A DNA stretch of 23,008 nucleotides, taken from positions 1-23,008 of the forward strand of contig DKXQ01000217.1 of assembly GCA_002493085.1 (NCBI GenBank), written 5' to 3'. This document shows, one piece after another, positions 17,056 to 23,008 of the stretch. The notes beneath the pieces are model-generated. The model was not told the origin of the DNA. It ran no database searches and worked only from the letters and a program-made list of their open reading frames with translations. A program made the position numbers and the translations under genes. Origin of the DNA: Lachnoclostridium sp. UBA7122 (GTDB lineage Bacteria; Bacillota; Clostridia; Lachnospirales; Lachnospiraceae). Every line of letters starts with the position of its first letter. Position 1 is the first letter of the stretch.

Positions 17056-18503
17056 TCTGTCCACCTCCGGCTTATTTCTTTATCCACATAACTTAACAGC
17101 AATGTTTTTTCATTTTTTTCGGGTTCTTCAAGGACCATATCAAGCAGATTTTTAAGAATTTTACCTATTTCAGGACCCTTTTTAATACCTGACGCTATAA
17201 GGTCATTGCCATTTACTGCTAAATCCTTTATGCACAGTGGTGCATTTTCACTAACGGTTTTTTTATACACTTCTGTTACACTGTCAAGCCCTTTAAGTTT
17301 TTCAGCAAATGTAACAGGATTTTGTGCTAAAATATCAGCATATTGTACAAGAAAAAGCATCGGCATTATGTCATTGCCTATCTTTGCGGCAGCTCTTCTT
17401 ACTGCACAGGGTTCCGGCAGTATCCTGTAGTCGTGGTACTTTATAAGTCTTTTGACTATTGAAATAGTCTCATTATCAAATGATAGCCTTTTTAAAATTA
17501 TAGCAGCCATCTTTTCACCCCTTTGTGGATGTCCGTGAAAATGTCCTGTTCCATTTTTATCAATAACCATAACTTCAGGTTTTGCAATATCATGAAACAG
17601 CATTGTAAGACATAGCATAAGCTGGCGCTTTTTGTCTATGCCACAAGTAAATCCTGCTGCCTTTTCAAGTACATTTGCCTGGATATAATTATACATGCCT
17701 CCATCTATCTGGCAGTCTGGATTAAAAAACTGTCCCATAATGCCAGTACTTCTTACACAGTGTTCCCCTACAGTATATATATGATGGGGATTGTGTTGTC
17801 CTGTTTCCATCATCTTGTCAAATTCAGGAAGAAAAACTTTAGTCATTCCTGTCTTGTAAGCTTCCCTTATCTTGCCAGGATTATCTGAAACAAGCAGTTT
17901 GCCAAGCTCTGTCCGTATTCTTTCTGCACTGGTTTTTCCAAGGTTCCCTGCCATTTCTGTTATGGCCTGCTGTGTCTTTTCTTCAATAGTAAAACCTAAC
18001 TGCCCTGAGAAACGTACTGCCCTGAGCATCCTTAGTGCATCCTCATCAAACCTGCTTCTGGCATTACCTACACAGCGGATAATGCCATTCTTTAAATCCT
18101 GTATGCCGCCAAATTCATCAACAAGCCCTGACTTATAATTATAAGCCATTGCATTTACTGTAAAATCACGCCGCTCCAGGTCAAGACGCAGATTGCTTGT
18201 AAACTCAACACTTTTTGGATGCCTGCCGTCTTCGTATTCACCATCTATCCTGTAAGTAGTTACTTCATAGCCTGTGTCTTTAATCATGACTGTGACAGTC
18301 CCATGTTGTATACCAGTATCTATAGTCCTCTTAAAACATGATTTTATAAAAGACGGCTTCGCAGATGTTGTTATATCCCAGTCTAAAGGTACTCTGCCAA
18401 GTATTGTATCCCTTACGCATCCGCCAACGGCATATGCCTCATATCCTGAATCTTCTAATTTATTAATAATATATGAGACATTCTCTGGTAATATCATTTC
18501 CAT
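17052..18503 (-). CDS. cca: CCA tRNA nucleotidyltransferase (with HD domain)
   Basis: This enzyme adds or repairs the 3' CCA end of tRNAs. The 483-residue product starts with the class II nucleotidyltransferase head: GGCVRD at 27-32, the metal-binding pair DWD at 41-43 and RRDFTVNAMAYN at 111-122. A helical RNA-binding region with RFDEDALRMLRAVRF (151-165) follows, then an HD-type domain with HHIYTVGEH (240-248) and MLFHDIAKPE (His304, Asp305). The HD domain fits the longer Clostridia form of the family. A GGAGG site precedes the ATG by about 12 bases. The stop overlaps the glycosidase start (ATGA). A sigma-A-like promoter lies 70-100 bases upstream, so this gene is probably first in the leftward transcript. 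Confidence 0.95.
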   Translation of the reverse strand: MEMILPENVSYIINKLEDSGYEAYAVGGCVRDTILGRVPLDWDITTSAKPSFIKSCFKRTIDTGIQHGTVTVMIKDTGYEVTTYRIDGEYEDGRHPKSVEFTSNLRLDLERRDFTVNAMAYNYKSGLVDEFGGIQDLKNGIIRCVGNARSRFDEDALRMLRAVRFSGQLGFTIEEKTQQAITEMAGNLGKTSAERIRTELGKLLVSDNPGKIREAYKTGMTKVFLPEFDKMMETGQHNPHHIYTVGEHCVRSTGIMGQFFNPDCQIDGGMYNYIQANVLEKAAGFTCGIDKKRQLMLCLTMLFHDIAKPEVMVIDKNGTGHFHGHPQRGEKMAAIILKRLSFDNETISIVKRLIKYHDYRILPEPCAVRRAAAKIGNDIMPMLFLVQYADILAQNPVTFAEKLKGLDSVTEVYKKTVSENAPLCIKDLAVNGNDLIASGIKKGPEIGKILKNLLDMVLEEPEKNEKTLLLSYVDKEISRRWTE

Positions 18504-18574
18504 AAACTATATCCGCCTCCCATGTCTGTAAACAGAACCCTGAACTTAAAATGTACATCTGGCACATATTGATT

Positions 18575-18604
18575 ATCATAACATAAAGCTACCAGAAATG
18601 TAAA
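18575..18604 (-). promoter_or_regulatory. Sigma-A promoter with extended -10 upstream of cca
   Basis: On the minus strand a -35 TTTACA (18599-18604) and a -10 TATGAT (18575-18580) are 18 bases apart. The -10 is preceded by TG plus one base, the extended -10 signature. Transcription would start near 18568, leaving a leader of about 65 bases with a small CTGT/ACAG hairpin. It is well placed to drive cca and the genes behind it. Confidence 0.6.
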
Positions 18605-18727
18605 CTAAAAAACTTGTTTGAATTTCCCCATTTTTTAAAATTACAGGATTTTTGCAGCAGGCAGGGCAATGTCAAAATTCTTACACAGAAACCCCATAGT
18701 CTTTCTCTATATTTTTTACCAGGCTAC

Positions 18728-18756
18728 TATACAAGCAGCAGAACATATATTATAAT
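18728..18756 (+). promoter_or_regulatory. Candidate promoter for the plus-strand surface-protein gene
   Basis: TATACA (18728-18733) and a perfect TATAAT (18751-18756) are separated by 17 bases. The -35 matches TTGACA at only four of six positions, so the call depends on the -10 and spacing. Transcription would begin near 18763 and leave a leader of about 185 bases before the chosen start codon. Confidence 0.4.
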
Positions 18757-18895
18757 AAATTATAGGAAATCCTTGATAAATTCCTAAATCTATAGAAAGG
18801 AGTGCTGCTGTCAAAAAACCTTATAATAACATTGGCCAGTCTGGCATATACTGGCTTACAACGCAAAATATGCCTAAAAATAAGAAAAGGAGGAT

Positions 18896-18936
18896 GGCAC
18901 TTCTCCCGTCACCCAAGGGTAATGGGTTTGCGTGCC
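18896..18936 (+). promoter_or_regulatory. Imperfect stem-loop in leader of surface-protein gene
   Basis: GGCAC (18896-18900) pairs with GTGCC (18932-18936). Inside, ACCCA (18911-18915) pairs with TGGGT (18923-18927), or alternatively ACCC pairs with the adjacent GGGT (18917-18920). The two inner pairings exclude each other, and a GGAG/CTCC pairing could mask the upstream AAGGAGG. This could be a translational control hairpin. It matches no riboswitch consensus I know, and part of it may be coding if translation starts at 18870 or 18894. Confidence 0.35.
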
Positions 18937-18947
18937 TGTTATATTTT

Positions 18948-21473
18948 ATGAAAAAAAGCCGCAGTAAAACCAATATTAGCATATTACTGGCTTTAGCTGT
19001 CACTGTTGCCGCAGTTTTTAATGGAACGGCAAGCGCAAAGATATCCGAAGTGACTGCAGATGATTGTACAAAGTCTGAAAATGCACATTCACAGGATTAT
19101 TCAACTTATGGAGATACAGTAAAGTCACAGCTTATTAAGAATCCAGATGGTACATTTTCACGTATTGAACTGATTGGCACAAATATTGTTGAAGAAGTAT
19201 ACAGCAGCGCATTTTCATTTATAAGCTCACATTCAACACCTTTAGAACTGCCTCAGTATGGTGGAATTTATGCCACAGATGATTACTATTTTGTTGTAGA
19301 AGGAAAAAAGAATTATGAAGAACAGCCTGGTGTGCCAGAGTTCCGTATTATCAAATACAGCAAAAGCTGGACACGTATTACTTCTGCTGATATAACAGAT
19401 GCTAATACTACTGGGCCTTTTGATGCAGGCAGCTGCAGGTTCAGTGAATCTAACGGGAAATTATACATACACACATGTCACGAAATGTACAAGAGTAGTG
19501 ATGGTCTTAACCATCAGGCAAATGTGACAATACATCTTGACATGGAAACTTGTACAGTGGAATATCTTATGAAAGATGTTTCCAATGTTTCTTATGGTTA
19601 TGTAAGCCATTCCTTTAACCAGTTTATACAAGCCAGTGATGACCTGGTCTATGCATGTGACCATGGCGATGCATACCCAAGAGGCTGTGTCATAACAAGG
19701 TATGATCCTTCAAAAACAGGCAAAGGTTCTTTTGGAACTAAAAATGAATATGTAGTCATGGTACCTTTTGAAGGCAGCATTGGCAATAATTATACAGGTG
19801 CGATGATAGGTGGTTTAGCTGTAACAAAATCTTCTGCAATTATAGCTGGAGCGATGCAACGTTCAGGAGCTAACGATATTTTTGTAAGTTCTGTTCCTAA
19901 AAGTAATTTTGATGAAAGTGCTGTAAATATGAGATATATAACAGATTTGGGAAAAGACGGCAAAGAAACTGCAAGTAATCCCCACTTAATTAGTATTCCA
20001 GATAATAAATATCTTCTTATATGGGAAACTTATAAAATTCTGAACAAAAGAACTTTTATATGCCAGCAAAAGATTAATTATTTATTACTTGATGAAAATG
20101 GAAATGATATTGGAACAATACAGTCATTTGCTGGATGTCTGTCAGAATGTATACCTATTGTTTCAGATGGCAATATAATATGGTACTCTACAGGAAAATT
20201 TGTATACAATATATTGTCTGATTACTTAACATCAGAAACTACTGCTCCTGTTTTCTATATTATGCCATTAGATGGCAGCAAACCAGAAAAACTGAAGACA
20301 GGATATCAATTTGAGAAAGATGGAATACTTTTTGAAGTAACTAATCCAGGCAGTGAAGAGGGAACAGTTAAAGCTGTCAAAGCTGTTAAATATACTGATT
20401 CTGGCATACTTATACCAGGCAGTGTTGTATATTCTGAAAAACGTTATATTGTCTCAGATGTATCCGCTGGATTCTTTAATGAGCTGCCATCTGTCTGGAT
20501 AAAAAATTTGACAGATACAGTTATAAGCCTTCCAGATAAATCAGAAGATGGCAAAATGGTATTCAGGTGGACAAATAGAACAAGAGAAGAAATAACCAGT
20601 CTTAGCCCTGGAGAAACTGCTAAAAAAACTGCTTTTGATGATTCTGGAGAAACTATTTTTATCCCTATGATAACACCAAGCCCTGAAGTAACACCAGGTT
20701 TTAGTACCAGAGTAACACCTAGTCCGGGTTCCAGTGTAACACCTGGCCCAACGCCTAGAGTAACACCTAGTCCTGGTCCTAGGGTGACACCTAGCCCATC
20801 CCCTAGGGTAACACCTAGTCCTGAACCTAGGGTGACGCCTAGCCCATCCCCTAGCCCAACACCTAGAGTAACACCTAGTCCTGGTCCTAGGGTGACGCCT
20901 AGCCCATCCCCTAGGGTAACACCTAGTCCTGAACCTAGGGTAACGCCTAGCCCATCCCCTAGGGTAAGCCCAAGTCCTAGAGTAACATTTAGTCCTGAAC
21001 CTGAAATAACATCTATCCCTAGTGCAACCACAAGTCCTGAACCAGATTCAGAATTTCCTGATATTTTCGATGACTGGCCAGGTGATGACGATGATGACAG
21101 CAGCTCTGACCCAGATTACAGTGAAAGCAGTGATGATTCTTACAAAAAACCTGCTAAAGCAGATAAGGTTAAAGTACCTAAGGTAAAAGCAGTAAAGAAA
21201 AACAGTATTAAGGCTTCATATAAAAACGGCAAATTTAACCTTAAATGGAAAAAAATTTCAAAATCCAGTGGTTATCAGGTTCAGATATCTAATAAGAAAA
21301 AATTTAATAAAGCAAAGTCTAAAACAATAACAAAAACAAAATGCACAATAAAGAAGAATATTAGTTCAAAAGTTTGTTATGTAAGAATACGTACATTTAA
21401 AAATTATAATGATTCTGGAACTAAAAAGAGATCTTACAGCAAATGGACTACAGTAAAAGTTAAAACCAGATAG
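18948..21473 (+). CDS. Secreted surface protein with propeller-like region, TPSP repeats and basic FN3-like C-terminus
   Basis: From ATG 18948 the protein has 841 residues. Residues 1-31 are a signal peptide (MKKSRSK, hydrophobic core, ending TASA). Residues about 40-450 look beta-rich and propeller-like, with motifs DGLNHQAN (185-192), SYGYVSHSFNQFI (215-227) and DHGDAYPR (238-245) that I recall as conserved in a widespread, uncharacterised Clostridia surface family. Residues about 575-695 are Pro/Ser/Thr repeats built on RVTPSPxP. An acidic patch follows at about 704-731, then a very Lys-rich fibronectin-III-like domain (about 732-841). There is no sortase motif or membrane anchor, so attachment may be by charge to the wall. 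In-frame ATGs at 18870 and 18894 would lengthen the N-terminus; none of the three has a good ribosome site. Function unknown; an adhesin or wall-associated role is inference. Confidence 0.88.
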   Translation: MKKSRSKTNISILLALAVTVAAVFNGTASAKISEVTADDCTKSENAHSQDYSTYGDTVKSQLIKNPDGTFSRIELIGTNIVEEVYSSAFSFISSHSTPLELPQYGGIYATDDYYFVVEGKKNYEEQPGVPEFRIIKYSKSWTRITSADITDANTTGPFDAGSCRFSESNGKLYIHTCHEMYKSSDGLNHQANVTIHLDMETCTVEYLMKDVSNVSYGYVSHSFNQFIQASDDLVYACDHGDAYPRGCVITRYDPSKTGKGSFGTKNEYVVMVPFEGSIGNNYTGAMIGGLAVTKSSAIIAGAMQRSGANDIFVSSVPKSNFDESAVNMRYITDLGKDGKETASNPHLISIPDNKYLLIWETYKILNKRTFICQQKINYLLLDENGNDIGTIQSFAGCLSECIPIVSDGNIIWYSTGKFVYNILSDYLTSETTAPVFYIMPLDGSKPEKLKTGYQFEKDGILFEVTNPGSEEGTVKAVKAVKYTDSGILIPGSVVYSEKRYIVSDVSAGFFNELPSVWIKNLTDTVISLPDKSEDGKMVFRWTNRTREEITSLSPGETAKKTAFDDSGETIFIPMITPSPEVTPGFSTRVTPSPGSSVTPGPTPRVTPSPGPRVTPSPSPRVTPSPEPRVTPSPSPSPTPRVTPSPGPRVTPSPSPRVTPSPEPRVTPSPSPRVSPSPRVTFSPEPEITSIPSATTSPEPDSEFPDIFDDWPGDDDDDSSSDPDYSESSDDSYKKPAKADKVKVPKVKAVKKNSIKASYKNGKFNLKWKKISKSSGYQVQISNKKKFNKAKSKTITKTKCTIKKNISSKVCYVRIRTFKNYNDSGTKKRSYSKWTTVKVKTR
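20754..20962 (+). repeat. In-frame tandem repeat encoding RVTPSPxP units; 101-base duplication with 108-base period
   Basis: A stretch from about 20673 to 21035 encodes eight-residue units RVTPSPGP, RVTPSPSP and RVTPSPEP (24 bases each). Within it a block of about 101 bases (20754-20854) recurs at 20862-20962 with only two differences by eye, a period of 108 bases. Because the period is a multiple of three, copy-number change would keep the frame. The array consists of coding codons throughout with no unique spacers, so it is not CRISPR. Confidence 0.85.
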
Positions 21474-21491
21474 AAAATTTAAACATAAAAC

Positions 21492-21530
21492 AGTCCCTTA
21501 AAACTGGCACTGCGCCAGCCTTAAGGGACT
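21492..21530. terminator. Bidirectional Rho-independent terminator between convergent genes
   Basis: AGTCCCTTAA (21492-21501) is the exact inverse of TTAAGGGACT (21521-21530), and CTGGC/GCCAG extends the stem inward around a short loop. On the plus strand TTTAT follows; on the minus strand GTTTTATGTTT follows, so it works better for metK but can serve both the surface-protein gene and metK. Confidence 0.88.
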
Positions 21531-21555
21531 TTATGCATAAGATGCTTTATAAATT

Positions 21556-22743
21556 TTACAGATATTTTTTAAGAGTTTCTGCTTTGTCAAGCTTTTCCCA
21601 TGATAAATCAAGGTCATTGCGTCCAAAGTGCCCATAAGCTGCTGTCTGCTTGTAAACCGGACGGCGCAAATCCAGCATTTTTATAATGCCCGCTGGGCGC
21701 AAATCAAAATTTTCACGTATTATATCAACAAGCTTTTCATCACTGGTCTTACCCGTGCCAAAAGTATCCACCATAACAGATGTAGGCTGTGCAACACCAA
21801 TAGCATATGAAAGCTGTATCTCGCACTTATCAGCAAGCCCTGCTGCCACAATGTTTTTTGCAACATATCGTGCTGCATAAGCAGCCGAACGGTCCACTTT
21901 AGTGCAGTCCTTGCCAGAAAAAGCCCCACCACCATGACGTGCATATCCGCCATATGTATCTACTATAATCTTACGTCCAGTAAGCCCGCTGTCGCCATTT
22001 GGTCCTCCTATTACAAACCTTCCTGTAGGATTGATAAAATACTTTGTATTGTTATCTACAAGCTCTGCAGGAAGCACCGGGTCTATTACATACTGGCGGA
22101 TATCTCTATGAATCTGATCCTGTGCCACATCTTCTGCATGTTGTGATGAAATAACTACAGCATTAATATGTACAGGCCTGCCATTTTCATCATATTCTAC
22201 AGTAACCTGGCTTTTACCGTCCGGACGCAGATAAGGAAGTGTGCCATTCTTACGCACCTCTGTAAGTTTTCTTGCAAGCTTATGCGCAAGTGATGCAGGA
22301 TATGGCATATACTCCTCTGTTTCATTACTTGCAAAGCCAAACATCATGCCCTGGTCTCCTGCACCAATAGCTTCAATCTCTTCATCACTCATCTGGTTTT
22401 CCCTGGCTTCAAGCGCCTTGTCAACACCCATTGCAATATCCGCTGACTGTTTGTCAAGCAGTATATTTACTTTACATGTATCACAGTTAAATCCCTTTGC
22501 ATCACTATCATAACCAATATCACGTATTGTATTGCGCACAATCTTTTCATAATCAACATCTGCCTTAGTTGTGATTTCCCCCATTACCATTACATAATCT
22601 GTAGTAATAATAGTTTCACACGCTACACGGCTCATAGGGTCTTGTGTAATAAGCGCATCAAGTATTGCGTCAGAAATATTGTCACAGATTTTATCAGGAT
22701 GTCCTTCTGTAACCGACTCAGATGTAAATAATCTTCTTTCCAT
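21556..22743 (-). CDS. metK: S-adenosylmethionine synthetase
   Basis: MetK makes S-adenosylmethionine from methionine and ATP. The 395-residue product is full length and has GHPDKICD (14-21), GAGDQGMMFG (127-136), GGGAFSGKDCTKVDRSAAYAARY (in the 270-295 region) and FGRND near the C-terminus, all as expected for an active enzyme. The start has a GAGAGG site about nine bases upstream. It stands alone: its own promoter and SAM-I riboswitch upstream and a hairpin terminator downstream. Regulation is by its product: SAM binding to the leader should stop transcription. It also supplies the methyl donor for enzymes such as the methyltransferase at 8971-9738, but no specific link is implied. Confidence 0.98.
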   Translation of the reverse strand: MERRLFTSESVTEGHPDKICDNISDAILDALITQDPMSRVACETIITTDYVMVMGEITTKADVDYEKIVRNTIRDIGYDSDAKGFNCDTCKVNILLDKQSADIAMGVDKALEARENQMSDEEIEAIGAGDQGMMFGFASNETEEYMPYPASLAHKLARKLTEVRKNGTLPYLRPDGKSQVTVEYDENGRPVHINAVVISSQHAEDVAQDQIHRDIRQYVIDPVLPAELVDNNTKYFINPTGRFVIGGPNGDSGLTGRKIIVDTYGGYARHGGGAFSGKDCTKVDRSAAYAARYVAKNIVAAGLADKCEIQLSYAIGVAQPTSVMVDTFGTGKTSDEKLVDIIRENFDLRPAGIIKMLDLRRPVYKQTAAYGHFGRNDLDLSWEKLDKAETLKKYL

Positions 22744-22764
22744 ATTACTGTACCTCTCTTTTTA

Positions 22765-22801
22765 ATAAAATAAAAACAAGCCCGCAATAATTACGGACTT
22801 G
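22765..22801 (-). terminator. Regulated terminator of the metK SAM-I riboswitch
   Basis: In the minus-strand RNA, CAAGUCCG and CGGGCUUG form the stem (22794-22801 with 22777-22784, one G-U pair), followed by UUUUUAUUUUAUU. The competing antiterminator pairs GGAUUUG (22808-22814) with CAAGUCC (22795-22801), and AAUAA of the aptamer's P1 3' strand (22817-22821) with UUAUU in the terminator loop (22786-22790). P1 formation with SAM therefore favours the terminator. Confidence 0.9.
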
Positions 22802-22813
22802 ATATTTCAAATC

Positions 22814-22910
22814 CTCTTATTGTTCGATTTTACCGCTCAGATTGGCACCTTCCCAGAGGGGGTTGCCGTGGTTTCACAGAGCCTTAACTCTCCGCCACTC
22901 TTAATAAGAG
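22814..22910 (-). ncRNA. SAM-I (S-box) riboswitch aptamer upstream of metK
   Basis: The minus-strand RNA begins with P1 CUCUUAUU (22903-22910) and the S-box core AAGAGUGGCGGAGAG. GGCUCUGUGAAACC and CGGCAACC follow, then GGUGCCAAUCUGAGCGG, then the closing P1 strand AAUAAGAG (22814-22821). These are the conserved SAM-I blocks in the right order. With the adjacent terminator it should switch metK off when SAM is plentiful. Confidence 0.96.
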
Positions 22911-22941
22911 ACATTTGCTATATTTTTTTGTTTACATTAAT

Positions 22942-22970
22942 ACTATATATTCAATGCACTTATATGTCAA
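22942..22970 (-). promoter_or_regulatory. Sigma-A promoter of metK
   Basis: On the minus strand a perfect -35 TTGACA (22965-22970) is followed after 17 bases by -10 TATAGT (22942-22947). The transcript would start near 22935, about 25 bases before the riboswitch aptamer. The 38 bases beyond it to the window edge show no gene I can support. Confidence 0.85.
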
Positions 22971-23008
22971 GAGGATATTAAAACCTGGATAGTGTAACTT
23001 TACCTGGG

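Larger units (their letters stand above)
18504..18947. other. Divergent intergenic region and long leader of the plus-strand gene
   Basis: Between cca (leftward) and the 841-residue surface-protein gene (rightward) there are about 440 bases without a recognised gene. Left part: the cca promoter. Middle (18605-18727): AT-rich with no clear element. Then a candidate plus-strand promoter (18728-18756), an inverted repeat TAGGAA/TTCCTA (18763-18768 and 18781-18786) at the expected transcription start, a second TATAAT (18822-18827) without a -35, and the palindrome GCCAG-T-CTGGC (18835-18845). Next come an AAGGAGG motif (18887-18893) with no start codon at proper distance, and a 41-base imperfect stem-loop (18896-18936). 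I see no tRNA or known riboswitch consensus. Confidence 0.5.

Noticed and set aside
18763..18786. TAGGAA/TTCCTA inverted repeat as a defined operator
   Set aside because: Only six paired bases in AT-rich DNA and no match to a known regulator site; noted in the intergenic entry but not called.
18889..18936. Cyclic-di-GMP, fluoride or other known riboswitch in the surface-protein leader
   Set aside because: I compared by memory with the GEMM-I, fluoride and THF consensus patterns; the conserved blocks are missing, so it is kept only as an unassigned stem-loop.
20444..21031. Long minus-strand open frame rich in GLGVTLG repeats
   Set aside because: It is the reverse reading of the TPSP repeat and lacks a ribosome site; low-complexity repeats keep both strands open.
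20673..21035. Possible CRISPR-like array of short repeats
   Set aside because: The units are adjoining 24-base codon repeats in frame within a gene, with no unique spacers and no cas genes nearby.

Overview
The window looks like core chromosome from a low-GC anaerobic Firmicute of the class Clostridia, most probably a gut-type member of the Lachnospiraceae. I base this on the AT-rich DNA with AGGAGG-type ribosome sites, a SAM-I riboswitch on metK, a RadA/ClpC/Hsp33/UvrA complement of Clostridia type, and a GH13 glycosidase and a surface-protein family whose sequences I recall from this group. Genus and species cannot be fixed from the sequence alone. I see no rRNA, tRNA, CRISPR, insertion sequence or phage genes.

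Left and centre (1-18503): fourteen genes run leftwards on the minus strand with short or overlapping junctions. In transcription order they are a CCA-adding enzyme, a cytoplasmic GH13 alpha-glucan hydrolase, an ABC permease and its ATPase with no binding protein beside them, uvrA, a truncated GNAT acetyltransferase, a methyltransferase, hslO (Hsp33), a secreted SH3-domain/glucosaminidase-type wall hydrolase, a membrane-anchored cohesin-like protein, clpC, a conserved 137-residue protein of unknown function, radA, and a helical protein that runs off the left edge. Several junctions are TAATG, TGATG or ATGA, which suggests translational coupling. A sigma-A-type promoter with an extended -10 precedes the CCA gene. 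A second one carrying a LexA-like SOS box precedes uvrA, so the run is probably several overlapping transcripts rather than one.

Middle intergenic (18504-18947): a divergent control region. It holds the CCA promoter to the left and, to the right, a long structured leader for the only plus-strand gene.

Right (18948-23008): the plus-strand gene encodes an 841-residue secreted protein with a probable beta-propeller-like N-terminal half, a Thr-Pro-Ser-Pro tandem repeat, an acidic patch and a very basic fibronectin-III-like C-terminus. A shared hairpin terminator separates it from the convergent metK. metK has a consensus promoter and a complete SAM-I riboswitch, with terminator and antiterminator both readable.

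Functionally, the minus-strand cluster mixes housekeeping repair and proteostasis genes (uvrA, radA, hslO, clpC, CCA enzyme) with a translationally coupled pair of cell-surface proteins placed between hslO and clpC. I found no clear new multi-gene system. The most interesting points are that surface pair, the recently duplicated repeat and odd leader of the 841-residue protein, the truncated acetyltransferase, the ABC transporter without a binding protein, and the candidate SOS box at uvrA.
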